Shown here in pieces: positions 44,919 to 53,635 of a DNA stretch of 54,901 nucleotides. Within the stretch, counting starts at the first letter, position 1. Each line of letters begins with the position of its first letter. Under the pieces are notes generated by a model. That model searched no databases, had not been told where the DNA came from, and worked only from the letters and a program-made list of their open reading frames with translations. This DNA comes from an uncultured Bacteroidales bacterium (lineage in GTDB: Bacteria > Bacteroidota > Bacteroidia > Bacteroidales > WCHB1-69). The DNA lies in contig CALECM010000094.1 in NCBI GenBank assembly GCA_937949745.1, positions 1 through 54,901 of the forward strand, read 5' to 3'. Made by a program: the position numbers and the translations under genes.

Positions 44919-45905
44919 ATGAAAAAGATCAGGAGATATTTATTATTATTGGTGATGGTGCTCGGCTTTACCGGATGTGTTACCAAACAAAAATACCAGG
45001 AATTGGAAGCACGTTACAGAATCTGTAATGATGACCTTACTTATACGACGGCGGAAAAGATCGATTTTGAAAATAACAATAAGGATCTAAGCCAACAAGT
45101 CGGAATTTTATCGACCCAGGTTGAAAAATTGAAGAGTGATACCCTTTCTTTATCAAGGCGTCTCCGGCAGTCGGAGAGGGATTTTGCGAAATCCAGGAGA
45201 GATTATGATGAGTTATTAAAAGATTTTGCCGAATTAAACCTGACCAATAATAATGAGGTGACCAAACTGTTATCGGATCTGGACAAGATTAAAGGCCAGC
45301 TGGAAGAGAGGGAGGCGGAGCTGAACCGGCAAACTTCGGAATTGGATCTGTTAAGTATAGATCTTATCGATAAGGAAGCCAGATTGAATGAACTCCAGAA
45401 GATCCTTGACCAGAAAGATGCTGAAGTAAAAGCTCTGAAAGATAAAGTGTCCAATGCGCTGACCGGCTTTGAAGGCAGCGGGTTGAATGTATATGAAAAG
45501 AACGGGAAGGTTTATGTTTCCATGGATGAAAAATTGCTCTTCGCCACGGCCAGCTGGGAAGTCGGCAGCGAAGGAGAGAAAGCGATCAAAGAATTGGCCA
45601 AAGTATTGGAGCAGGAATCCGATATAAACGTGCTGATTGAAGGACATACGGATAATGTACCCTTCCGGGGATCCGGACAGGTAAAGGATAACTGGGATCT
45701 TAGCGTGATGCGTTCAACCTCTGTTGTAAAAACATTATTGAAATACGGGAAAATAGATCCCAAAAGAATTTCCGCTTCCGGAAGAGGTGAATATTATCCT
45801 GTTGATACGGAGAATACATCCGTAGCGCGCGCTAAAAACCGGAGAACTGAAATTATCCTCACTCCCAAATTGGACGAGCTTTTCAAGATCATAGAAACCA
45901 ACTAA
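44919..45905 (+). CDS. OmpA-family lipoprotein with coiled coil
   Basis: The 328-residue product has a lipoprotein signal with lipobox LGFTGC (Cys20), a long coiled coil (about 28-185, heptad-like runs of Leu with Lys/Glu/Asp), and a C-terminal OmpA peptidoglycan-binding domain with IEGHTDNVPFRG (about 245-256), NWDLSVMRSTSVV and GRGEYYPV...RAKNRRTEI. It probably tethers the outer membrane to peptidoglycan. It lies 7 bp upstream of mutY and likely shares a transcript with it. Confidence 0.92.
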   Translation: MKKIRRYLLLLVMVLGFTGCVTKQKYQELEARYRICNDDLTYTTAEKIDFENNNKDLSQQVGILSTQVEKLKSDTLSLSRRLRQSERDFAKSRRDYDELLKDFAELNLTNNNEVTKLLSDLDKIKGQLEEREAELNRQTSELDLLSIDLIDKEARLNELQKILDQKDAEVKALKDKVSNALTGFEGSGLNVYEKNGKVYVSMDEKLLFATASWEVGSEGEKAIKELAKVLEQESDINVLIEGHTDNVPFRGSGQVKDNWDLSVMRSTSVVKTLLKYGKIDPKRISASGRGEYYPVDTENTSVARAKNRRTEIILTPKLDELFKIIETN

Positions 45906-45912
45906 TCCTATC

Positions 45913-46959
45913 GTGCGATTTTCAGATATTCTTTACCATTGGTACGAGGAGAACCGTCGTACCCTGCCATGGCGTAGAGATAAAGATCCTTATAAGATCT
46001 GGGTTTCGGAAATCATTCTCCAGCAAACCCGTGTCAATCAGGGATGGAATTATTATTTACGGTTCATCGAAAAATTTCCCGATATCAGGAGTTTAGCCGG
46101 TGCGCCGATGGATGAGATACTGAAAGTGTGGCAGGGACTGGGTTACTATTCCAGGGCGAGGAATATGCATGAGGCGGCGAAAACCGTAACGGAAGAATAT
46201 GGCGGAGTCTTTCCCCGTCAATACGAAGAAATAAAAAAGCTCAAAGGTATTGGCGATTATACGGCGGCGGCTATTGCTTCCATCGCTTTCGATCTTCCTT
46301 ATCCTGCCGTAGACGGTAATGTGTTCCGGGTAATTTCCCGGATCTTCGGTATCCATGACGATATTATGCTTCCTCTTACAAAAAAGAAAGTGACGGCCAA
46401 ATGTGGGGAATTGATGGAAGGAATTTCTCCCGGAATATTTAATGAAGCCATGATGGATTTCGGTTCATTGCAGTGTGTCCCCAGAAATCCGCAGTGCAAT
46501 ATTTGTCCGTTTCAAAACCAATGCTATGCTTATCGTCATCAGGAAGTTGACCTGTTGCCGGTTAAAATAAAAGAGGTCAGGGTCAGCACCCGCTATTTTC
46601 ATTATTTGGTGTACATTAAGGAAGATAAAACAGTAATCCGGCAACGTGACGGCAACGATATCTGGAAAGGTCTTTATGAGTTTCCCCTTATCGAATCGGG
46701 CGAGATCCATTCGGAAAAACTTCTCACCATACTTGATCATTACCATCACTCCCGAATTCCCGCATGGAGTATCAGGCACCAGTTAACACACCAAAGAATA
46801 TATGCCTTTTTTTATGTGATCCCTGTGGAAATAATATTTCCTGAAATAACGGATCATGGTTTTGTCGTTGATTTTGCAAAGCTAGATCAATATCCTTTTC
46901 CTAAAATCATAGCGGATTTTATTGAGAAGTACCGTCGGGGTGATCCGGGCTTAACCTAA
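45913..46959 (+). CDS. mutY: A/G-specific adenine glycosylase MutY
   Basis: MutY removes adenine mispaired with 8-oxoguanine. The 348-residue product has the catalytic Glu in VSEIILQQT (Glu33), the helix-hairpin-helix LKGIGDYTAAAI (110-121), the catalytic Asp in AVDGNVFRV (Asp134), and the [4Fe-4S] cysteines with spacing 6-2-5 (Cys188, 195, 198, 204). A C-terminal NUDIX-like domain for 8-oxoG recognition follows. The start is GTG at 45913, 7 bp after the OmpA-family stop. The stop interlocks with that of the convergent porin (CTAA). Confidence 0.95.
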   Translation: MRFSDILYHWYEENRRTLPWRRDKDPYKIWVSEIILQQTRVNQGWNYYLRFIEKFPDIRSLAGAPMDEILKVWQGLGYYSRARNMHEAAKTVTEEYGGVFPRQYEEIKKLKGIGDYTAAAIASIAFDLPYPAVDGNVFRVISRIFGIHDDIMLPLTKKKVTAKCGELMEGISPGIFNEAMMDFGSLQCVPRNPQCNICPFQNQCYAYRHQEVDLLPVKIKEVRVSTRYFHYLVYIKEDKTVIRQRDGNDIWKGLYEFPLIESGEIHSEKLLTILDHYHHSRIPAWSIRHQLTHQRIYAFFYVIPVEIIFPEITDHGFVVDFAKLDQYPFPKIIADFIEKYRRGDPGLT

Positions 46960-47966
46960 AAGGTAGCGGTGACCATTGCCATGATCAGGCTCCCGTTGTT
47001 TTCTTTTTCAAAAAAGGTCCGGTAAGTATAATTGACCTGGCATCTGAAATATTTATTGATCCAGTAGCTTAACCCCACTGCATAATTAATCCGGCGCGTA
47101 TCCATCCGGTGGATATCATTCTGGAAGATATCAAAACGTATAGCGGGCGTGATCTTGTCAATAAAAGTATAGCCTGCCACCGCATAACCGCCCGAACTTC
47201 TCAGTCCGGCAGTCAATCCGGTTAAGAACTCGGTCCTGAATATAAATTTTTTATTGTCGAAACGAAACCCGAAGCCATAGCGGTCACGTCTTTCATATTG
47301 ATGATCATCGTCGACGACCATTTGTCCCAGATAACCGGATGCAGACAATGTAACGGATTTAACCGGGGAGATATTAAGTCTTCCGACAATATCCTTACTC
47401 TTATTATTATCCCTCACATTAATGCCGGCGCCATTGAAAATCCCAAGTGAGTATTCTACCATACTAAATCCTTTTTTTCTGAAAAAACCACCGTAAATCA
47501 TGATTCCTATATCGCGGCCATTGGAACGTATGCCGGAGAGATCCTGGTAGGAAGAGAGGTGTATGATGGACATTGCGTTGTCTATAAATTCAAGATTCTT
47601 GGGCGAATAAGGATTCTCGAGGGAAAATGGTATTTTGAATGCACCGCCCTGGATATTAAAGTAAGGCCTGATTTTCACCCTGGCATAAGCATCCAGAATA
47701 CAAGGGTTGGCGGTGAGTTCCAATTGAAGCCTGTAATCAAAATATTTGGAAATTTCTCCCTGAAAATCCAGCCTTGCCCGGCGTATATCGAAAGTACTGG
47801 TTTCACTGCTGTATTGGTACCGGAAATCCAGCATGCCTGAAATGCGCGGCAAATAAGAAATTATTTTCTCCAGTCTGGAAATACGCTTTTCAATAACGCT
47901 ATCAGGTGATTGGGCATATATGTTGAATGAACAGAAAAAAACAACAGCCAATAATAATTTCTTCAT
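46956..47966 (-). CDS. Outer-membrane porin, phosphate-selective (OprO/P)-like
   Basis: The 336-residue product has a signal peptide (MKKLLLAVVFFCSFNIYAQ), a short helical segment, then alternating beta strands with aromatic girdles, ending in the terminal aromatic residue (VTATF) that is typical of outer-membrane beta barrels. Segments such as FDIRRARLDFQGEISKYFDYRLQLEL and GAFKIPFSLENPYSPKNLEFID match the OprO/P-like porin family. Placed at the end of the Pst-Cys operon, it is a good candidate for the outer-membrane route of sulfate or another oxyanion. It is 79 bp after cysH, the widest gap of the set. Confidence 0.82.
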   Translation of the reverse strand: MKKLLLAVVFFCSFNIYAQSPDSVIEKRISRLEKIISYLPRISGMLDFRYQYSSETSTFDIRRARLDFQGEISKYFDYRLQLELTANPCILDAYARVKIRPYFNIQGGAFKIPFSLENPYSPKNLEFIDNAMSIIHLSSYQDLSGIRSNGRDIGIMIYGGFFRKKGFSMVEYSLGIFNGAGINVRDNNKSKDIVGRLNISPVKSVTLSASGYLGQMVVDDDHQYERRDRYGFGFRFDNKKFIFRTEFLTGLTAGLRSSGGYAVAGYTFIDKITPAIRFDIFQNDIHRMDTRRINYAVGLSYWINKYFRCQVNYTYRTFFEKENNGSLIMAMVTATF

Positions 47967-48045
47967 ATTTGTTTATTAAATTACAAAGCAGGATATAGTA
48001 AAATAGATTGATTAACAGGATAATAATTCCACTGTAAAGAGGATA

Positions 48046-48756
48046 TTAAGATTTTCTGTGTAATCCGCATTCCTTGTGTTGAGGATCTTCCCACCACCAG
48101 CGCCCGGATCTCAGGTCTTCACCCGGATTCACTGCGCGGGTACAAGGTTCACATCCGATACTGGGATAACCCTGATTATGTAATTTGTTGTAAGGCACAT
48201 GATGGGTTCGGATATAATCCCAGACCTGTTTTTCACTCCAATTGATCAGGGGATTGATTTTGATCAGTCCGTTGTTTTCATCCCATTCCACCATCTCCAT
48301 ATCCTGCCTGGTCACGGACTGTTCCCTTCGCAATCCGCATATCCAGGCCTCCAGCGTGCTGAAAGCACGGCGTAAGGGCTCAATCTTCCTGATGCGGCAA
48401 CACTCTTTCCGGTTATCCATATTGTCATAAAAAAGGTTAATTCCCTTTTCATTGACCATTTTCTCCACCTGTTGATGATCCGGGAAATAAACTTCGATTT
48501 TTATGCCGTAGACCTGATTAGTCTTATCGATGAGCTGGTAGGTTTCCGGAAATAATCTTCCCGTATCGAGAGTAAAAATACGGGAATTTTTATTGATCTT
48601 CACGATCATATCGGTCAATACCTGGTCTTCTATACTAAGGCTGGACGACAGCGCGATATTGTTTCCAAAATGATTGAAGAAAAACCGGAGTAATTCTTCC
48701 GGCGTCGAGTTTGAGAATTGCCGGTTCCAGTCGGCAATGGTGTTCTTGATTTCCAT
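48046..48756 (-). CDS. cysH: Assimilatory APS/PAPS reductase, APS-reductase type
   Basis: The 236-residue protein reduces activated sulfate to sulfite with thioredoxin. It has the PP-loop-like start (NIALSSSLSIEDQVL), the LDTGRLFPETY motif (63-73), two cysteine pairs (Cys119-Cys120 and Cys202, Cys205) expected to bind a [4Fe-4S] cluster, and the C-terminal catalytic motif ECGLH (Cys230). The cluster cysteines mark the APS-reducing type, so no APS kinase would be needed; none is in the operon. It starts 2 bp after cysN. Confidence 0.92.
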   Translation of the reverse strand: MEIKNTIADWNRQFSNSTPEELLRFFFNHFGNNIALSSSLSIEDQVLTDMIVKINKNSRIFTLDTGRLFPETYQLIDKTNQVYGIKIEVYFPDHQQVEKMVNEKGINLFYDNMDNRKECCRIRKIEPLRRAFSTLEAWICGLRREQSVTRQDMEMVEWDENNGLIKINPLINWSEKQVWDYIRTHHVPYNKLHNQGYPSIGCEPCTRAVNPGEDLRSGRWWWEDPQHKECGLHRKS

Positions 48757-48758
48757 AA

Positions 48759-50039
48759 TTAAAGATTTTCGGTAATCATTCCGGCTCCTACGGTTTCGAA
48801 CGTATTCTGGTCGATAAAGATGAGGCTTCCCGTAATGCGGTTATGCCGGTAAGGATCAAATACCAAAGGATTCGCTGTTTTTATGGTTACGGTCGCAATG
48901 TCATTCATGTGCAACTCTTCAATGTTATATTCCCTTTCGAGATTATTCAGATTGTGCCGGTAATGGATTTTCTTAATAATCCCGATCGATTCTCCGGTAG
49001 ATTGTTTTATAAGGTAACGGTTGTTAAGTCTCAGCGGATTTTCATTGAACCAGCACAAAGTCATGGTAATATCCTGTGAAACTATGGGCTGGCGTCCTTC
49101 CGTGCCGACCAGCATATCGCCTCGGCTGATATCGATATCGTCGGAAAGCTGTATGGTTACCCAGTCAGGAGTGAATACGCTATCGATTACTTTCTCGCCC
49201 TGGGATAAGGCCGATACTTTGGAAGTAAGTCCGGACGGCAATACCCTGACCGCATCCCCGATCCGCAGTATTCCTCCCGCCATTCTTCCGGCGTATCCCC
49301 TAAAATCAGGGAATTTATCGGAAATCGGCCGTATTACCCATTGTACGGGGAACCTGATTTCTTCGGAGTTGATTTTATGTTCGATAGGAGTCGTTTCCAG
49401 CAATTCCATCAGGGTAGGTCCGGTATACCAGGAAATATTGTCGGACCTTTCCACCACATTATCTCCGTATTTAGCCGAGATAGGAATAAACTTTACTTCT
49501 TTTATTTCGAGGGGTTCCAGTAACTTATTGTAATTCCGGCAAATCTCGTCGAAAACTTCACTGGAATAATCAACAAGGTCCATTTTGTTGATACAGACTA
49601 CGATATGCGGGATCCCCAGCAAAGAAGCGATATAGGAATGGCGTATCGTTTGTTCCATAACACCATGGCGGGCATCTACCAGTATAATAGCGAGATCCGC
49701 CGTGGAAGCGCCGGTTACCATGTTCCGGGTGTATTGGATATGGCCCGGGGTGTCTGCGATGATAAATTTACGTTTCGGTGTGGCAAAATAACGGTAGGCC
49801 ACATCAATGGTGATCCCCTGTTCCCTTTCAGCCCGCAATCCGTCGGTGAGCAAAGCCAGGTTCACCTCTTCATTCCCGCTTCTTCTGGAGGCGGTTTCTA
49901 CCGCTTCCAACTGATCTTCAAAGATCGATTTACTGTCATAAAGTAATCTCCCTATCAGTGTACTTTTCCCGTCGTCCACGCTACCGGCTGTAGTAAACCG
50001 TAGCAATTCCATATCTAAATATCCTGTATTTTTAGCCAT
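48759..50039 (-). CDS. cysN: Sulfate adenylyltransferase subunit 1 (GTPase)
   Basis: CysN is the regulatory GTPase of ATP sulfurylase, and couples GTP hydrolysis to APS formation. The 426-residue product has the P-loop GSVDDGKST (19-27), the GITIDVAYRYF switch, DTPGH and NKMD, and the C-terminal EF-Tu-like domains. It stops before any APS-kinase domain, so it is CysN and not NodQ/CysNC. It sits 46 bp after cysD and 2 bp before cysH. Confidence 0.95.
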   Translation of the reverse strand: MAKNTGYLDMELLRFTTAGSVDDGKSTLIGRLLYDSKSIFEDQLEAVETASRRSGNEEVNLALLTDGLRAEREQGITIDVAYRYFATPKRKFIIADTPGHIQYTRNMVTGASTADLAIILVDARHGVMEQTIRHSYIASLLGIPHIVVCINKMDLVDYSSEVFDEICRNYNKLLEPLEIKEVKFIPISAKYGDNVVERSDNISWYTGPTLMELLETTPIEHKINSEEIRFPVQWVIRPISDKFPDFRGYAGRMAGGILRIGDAVRVLPSGLTSKVSALSQGEKVIDSVFTPDWVTIQLSDDIDISRGDMLVGTEGRQPIVSQDITMTLCWFNENPLRLNNRYLIKQSTGESIGIIKKIHYRHNLNNLEREYNIEELHMNDIATVTIKTANPLVFDPYRHNRITGSLIFIDQNTFETVGAGMITENL

Positions 50040-50085
50040 TATGTGTATGTCTTGAGCAGTTAATATATGTTAAATTGCATGATTT

Positions 50086-50991
50086 TTAAAAATATCCTGA
50101 TTTTTTCCTGTCCTCCATGGCCGTTTCCGAACGTTTATCATCAGCCCGGCCGCCTCTTTCCGTAATCCTGGTAGCCGCAATTTCGTCAATGATATCTTCC
50201 AGGGTATGGGCTTCGGAAAGCGTAAGTCCGGTACAACTGATATCCCCGATAGTCCGGCACCTTACCCGGCGGGTTTCAACTTTTTCGGTAGGCCGTAATT
50301 TCATACAGGATTCCGCAGCAAGCCATTGTCCGTCTCTTTGGAAAACTTCTCTTTCATGGGTGAAATAGATGGACGGCATCGGGATATTTTCCTGAAGTAT
50401 ATATTGCCAGACATCCATTTCCGTCCAGTTGCTGATTGGGAACACGCGGAAATGCTCACCCATATTTTTATGGCCGTTGAAGATATTCCAGAGTTCCGGT
50501 CTTTGATTTTTAGGGTTCCACTGGCCGAATTCATCCCGGTGGGAAAAGATCCGTTCTTTAGCGCGGGCTTTCTCTTCGTCACGACGGGCGCCTCCGATAG
50601 CGGCATCGAATTTATGTTCTTCGATAGTATCCAGCAGGGTAGTGGTTTGTAATTTATTACGGCTCGCGTCAAATCCCGTTTCCTCTTTAACACGCCCTTT
50701 ATCGATAGACTCCTGTACCGATCCCACAATCAGTGTAGCGCCAAGTTGCCTGACGAGATCATCTCGATATTCGATCGTCTCGGCAAAATTATGTCCGGTA
50801 TCGATATGGAGTAGGGGAAAAGGTATTTTAGCCGGATAAAATGCTTTGTAGGCCAGGTGGGTCACCACGATGGAATCTTTCCCTCCCGAGAAAAGGATGA
50901 CCGGTTTTTCAAACTGGGCCGCAACTTCCCGGAGAATATAAATAGATTCCGCTTCAAGTTCTTTGAGATGGGTTAATTTATAATCTGACAT
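50086..50991 (-). CDS. cysD: Sulfate adenylyltransferase subunit 2
   Basis: CysD is the catalytic PP-loop subunit of ATP sulfurylase, which forms APS from ATP and sulfate. The 301-residue product has the P-P loop FSGGKDSIV (34-42), the HIDTGHNF block, GGARRDEEKARAKERIFSHRD and GHKNMGEHFRVFPISNWTEMDVW, all typical of CysD. The end RSETAMEDRKKSGYF is the usual family C-terminus. It starts 22 bp after pstB, within the same operon, so sulfur activation is directly linked to the ABC importer. Confidence 0.96.
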   Translation of the reverse strand: MSDYKLTHLKELEAESIYILREVAAQFEKPVILFSGGKDSIVVTHLAYKAFYPAKIPFPLLHIDTGHNFAETIEYRDDLVRQLGATLIVGSVQESIDKGRVKEETGFDASRNKLQTTTLLDTIEEHKFDAAIGGARRDEEKARAKERIFSHRDEFGQWNPKNQRPELWNIFNGHKNMGEHFRVFPISNWTEMDVWQYILQENIPMPSIYFTHEREVFQRDGQWLAAESCMKLRPTEKVETRRVRCRTIGDISCTGLTLSEAHTLEDIIDEIAATRITERGGRADDKRSETAMEDRKKSGYF

Positions 50992-51013
50992 TGTATATAT
51001 GCTTGTTTTGATT

Positions 51014-51889
51014 TTAACTAAATGCGCCCGAAAGATATTTCCGGGTTAATTCATCCTGCGGATTACTGAATAACGTTTTGGCATCTCCTGCTTCCACGAC
51101 CTTACCCAGATACATAAATACCACGTAATCGGCAATTCGTAGAGCCTGTTGTAGAGTATGGGTTACCATGATGATGGAGTAATTTTCTTTTAGCTTCACG
51201 AAGAGATCTTCCACAATTTTACTTGAGATGGGATCCAGCGCGCTGGTAGCTTCGTCAGCGAGGATAAACTGCGGTTCCACCGCCAGGCTTCTCGCCAGGC
51301 ATAACCTTTGCTGCTGCCCGATGGAGAGACGTGTGGCCGGAGTACGTAACCGGTCTTTTACCTCATCCCATAGCCCCGCAGCTTCCAGGTAATGTTGTAC
51401 GATCATGTTCAGTTTCCGTCTGTTCCGGATCCCGTGGATACGGCAGCCATAAGCGATATTTTCAAATATAGACATAGGTAGAGGACAGGGCCGTTGGGAG
51501 ATCAGTCCCATTTTCCGGCGTAATTCCGTTATTTCTTCGCTGTTATGGATAATATCGTCTCCGTCGAGAAGTATCTTTCCCTCTAATTTAACGCCTTCCA
51601 CATAATCGATCAGACGGTTAAAAGTTTTTAGAAGAGTAGATTTCCCGCAACCCGAAGGTCCAATAATGCAAGTGATCTTTTTATCGGGTATGGATAAATT
51701 GATATCCTGTAAGATATGATTTTGTTTGATGTAGACATTGAGGTTTTCCACGCTTAATTCGCTCTCTTCGCTTTTGCGGATAAATTTATAATCCGGACGA
51801 AAGATCTTGACCTTTCTCCTCAATGCTCTCGATTCGTGCAGTTCATTATATTTGGAATAAACCGACTTGGCAGGGGTTTCCAGTTTCAT
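51014..51889 (-). CDS. Pst-type ABC transporter ATP-binding protein
   Basis: The protein is close to PstB, the ATPase of phosphate importers: Walker A GPSGCGKST (77-85), Q-loop region MGLISQRPCPLPMSIFENIAYG, signature LSIGQQQR (188-195), Walker B LADEATSALDP and the H-loop THTLQQALRIADYVVFM. Two features are unusual: an extra N-terminal stretch of about 45 basic and charged residues, and Ile in place of the second Gly of the LSGGQ signature. The start overlaps pstA by 4 bp. Because it is joined to cysDNH and phoU is missing, I infer a substrate other than phosphate and leave the symbol empty. Confidence 0.9.
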   Translation of the reverse strand: MKLETPAKSVYSKYNELHESRALRRKVKIFRPDYKFIRKSEESELSVENLNVYIKQNHILQDINLSIPDKKITCIIGPSGCGKSTLLKTFNRLIDYVEGVKLEGKILLDGDDIIHNSEEITELRRKMGLISQRPCPLPMSIFENIAYGCRIHGIRNRRKLNMIVQHYLEAAGLWDEVKDRLRTPATRLSIGQQQRLCLARSLAVEPQFILADEATSALDPISSKIVEDLFVKLKENYSIIMVTHTLQQALRIADYVVFMYLGKVVEAGDAKTLFSNPQDELTRKYLSGAFS

Positions 51890-52728
51890 TTCAATTTGTT
51901 TTTAGAGAATTTATTAGTGAAGTACCTACCTAATAAACTTAATATTAAAACAATAATAGTCAGTACAAGCGCCGCGGCGTATGCCCTGTCCTGTACTTCG
52001 GGAATAGGACTGCTCATTTGGAAAAAGACAGCGAGCGGAAGTGTGGCTGCCGGTTGCGATAGGGAAGTCGGGATGCTGTCGGTATAGCCGGCCGTAAACA
52101 TTACGGCAGCCGCGTCTCCGATGGCCCTACCTATGGAAAGCAGTGTCGCCGTGGCAATACCGGGGGCAATCTGGCGTACCACTACACGGATCGTTTCGAA
52201 CCGGGTAGCGCCAAGCGAATAAGTTGCATCCAGGATATCACGGGGGAATTCCTTCGCTACTTCATCCATCGATCTTACGAAGATAGGAATGATCAGTAGC
52301 GTAATGACGATAATACCGCCCAATAAAGAGGTCTTAAGTCCGAAATATACCATAATGGTAAATCCGAAAGCCCCGTATACGATAGAGGGAATCCCGAAAA
52401 GAACATCATAAGCCAGCCTCACCACGTAAGCCAGTTTGGAACTTTTTTTCAGGTAAATATTAAGATAGAAGACTACGGGTATACTGATCAGAAGGCCTAA
52501 AAGTGTGGAGGCCCCGACAATCATGAGAGATCCTACGATGGCATTAAGAATTCCTCCTTCTTTGCCGATATAAAACCCTCCGCCGGGCAGTTTGGTGATC
52601 ATATCCCAATCCAGCGCCCCCCATCCCTTCGAAAAAATAGTATAAATAATACTGAAAACAAATCCAAACACCACTATCATGGAGATGATCATCAATACCC
52701 GGAAAAATTTCTCTTCAAAAAATTTCAT
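51886..52728 (-). CDS. Pst-type ABC transporter permease (PstA-like)
   Basis: The 280-residue protein has six predicted membrane helices and the permease cytoplasmic loop DILDATYSLGATRFETIRVVVRQIAPGI (about 170-197), the EAA-like element that docks to the ATPase. The pattern FGIPSIVYGAFGF is typical of the PstA subunit. Its start shares one base with the end of the PstC-like gene and its end overlaps the ATPase gene by 4 bp, so the subunits are translated together. Confidence 0.92.
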   Translation of the reverse strand: MKFFEEKFFRVLMIISMIVVFGFVFSIIYTIFSKGWGALDWDMITKLPGGGFYIGKEGGILNAIVGSLMIVGASTLLGLLISIPVVFYLNIYLKKSSKLAYVVRLAYDVLFGIPSIVYGAFGFTIMVYFGLKTSLLGGIIVITLLIIPIFVRSMDEVAKEFPRDILDATYSLGATRFETIRVVVRQIAPGIATATLLSIGRAIGDAAAVMFTAGYTDSIPTSLSQPAATLPLAVFFQMSSPIPEVQDRAYAAALVLTIIVLILSLLGRYFTNKFSKNKLK

Positions 52729-53624
52729 TAATTATATTTTTTTTCGATACGGTATAATATCATTCGGGAAGCTACATTGAACAACAGGATCACGACGAAC
52801 AGTATGAGCGCCGCGAACATCAGCGCCGCTTCATAAAGAGGCAGTGATAGCATTTCTCCGTAATTGTTGGCGATCAGGGCCGGAATGGGATAGCAACTGT
52901 CGAAAAGCGATTGCGGTACCTGGGGTAAATTTCCGCATACCATTAAAACGGCGATGGTTTCCCCGAAAGCCCTTGATATGGCTAATACTACAGCGGCCAG
53001 CATTCCCGGTACGGTCTTGCGTAATACGACCTGCTTGGTCGTTTGCCATTTGGTAGCGCCCAATGCTAACGAAGCATCCCTCAGGTCGTCCGGTACCGTC
53101 GTAAAGATCTCGATAAAGAGACTGACCAGTAGTGGCAGAATCATGACTCCCAATACGATTCCTCCCGCCAACGCACTGTATCCGGTAGAGTATTCGACAA
53201 AAAGAGGAGCCAGTTTTTCGGATATCCAGGGTACGATAATCAAAGTCCCCCAGACACCATATACAACTGATGGGATCGAAGCCAGAATGTCCAGTGCCGG
53301 GAAAACGTATTTCTTGACGCGGGGCATGGCGTATTCGGTCAGAAATAAAGCCGTTAACAGGGAAATAGGTAATGCCAAGATAATGGCGATTCCGGTAACC
53401 CATAAAGTGCCCATGATGAACGGGAAAAATCCGAATTCTCCGCGCAGAGGTTTCCAGTTACTGGAAAATAATAAATCACTTAACGAACGACCTTCCAGTA
53501 CGGGGGCAGCTTTCATGTATAATCCGATTCCCATCCCTATCACAAGCAACAGAGATAAAATGGTCAGGAAAAACATTACGCCGCCTAATCCTTTATCCTT
53601 TATAGTTCTAAAGGTCGTTTTCAT
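52728..53624 (-). CDS. Pst-type ABC transporter permease (PstC-like)
   Basis: The 298-residue protein has six predicted membrane helices with the PstC pattern IPSVVYGVWG (about 111-120) and the EAA loop DLRDASLALGATKWQTTKQVVLRK (about 182-205). The N-terminal part, before residue 70, includes one more helix and a periplasmic segment (FSSNWKPLRGEFGFFPF) usual in PstC. It begins 11 bp after the binding-protein gene. Sequence alone does not define the substrate. Confidence 0.92.
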   Translation of the reverse strand: MKTTFRTIKDKGLGGVMFFLTILSLLLVIGMGIGLYMKAAPVLEGRSLSDLLFSSNWKPLRGEFGFFPFIMGTLWVTGIAIILALPISLLTALFLTEYAMPRVKKYVFPALDILASIPSVVYGVWGTLIIVPWISEKLAPLFVEYSTGYSALAGGIVLGVMILPLLVSLFIEIFTTVPDDLRDASLALGATKWQTTKQVVLRKTVPGMLAAVVLAISRAFGETIAVLMVCGNLPQVPQSLFDSCYPIPALIANNYGEMLSLPLYEAALMFAALILFVVILLFNVASRMILYRIEKKYN

Positions 53625-53635
53625 GAAAAGAATGA

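Noticed and set aside
49021..49533. 170-codon open frame on the plus strand
   Set aside because: Antisense to cysN, with no recognisable domain.
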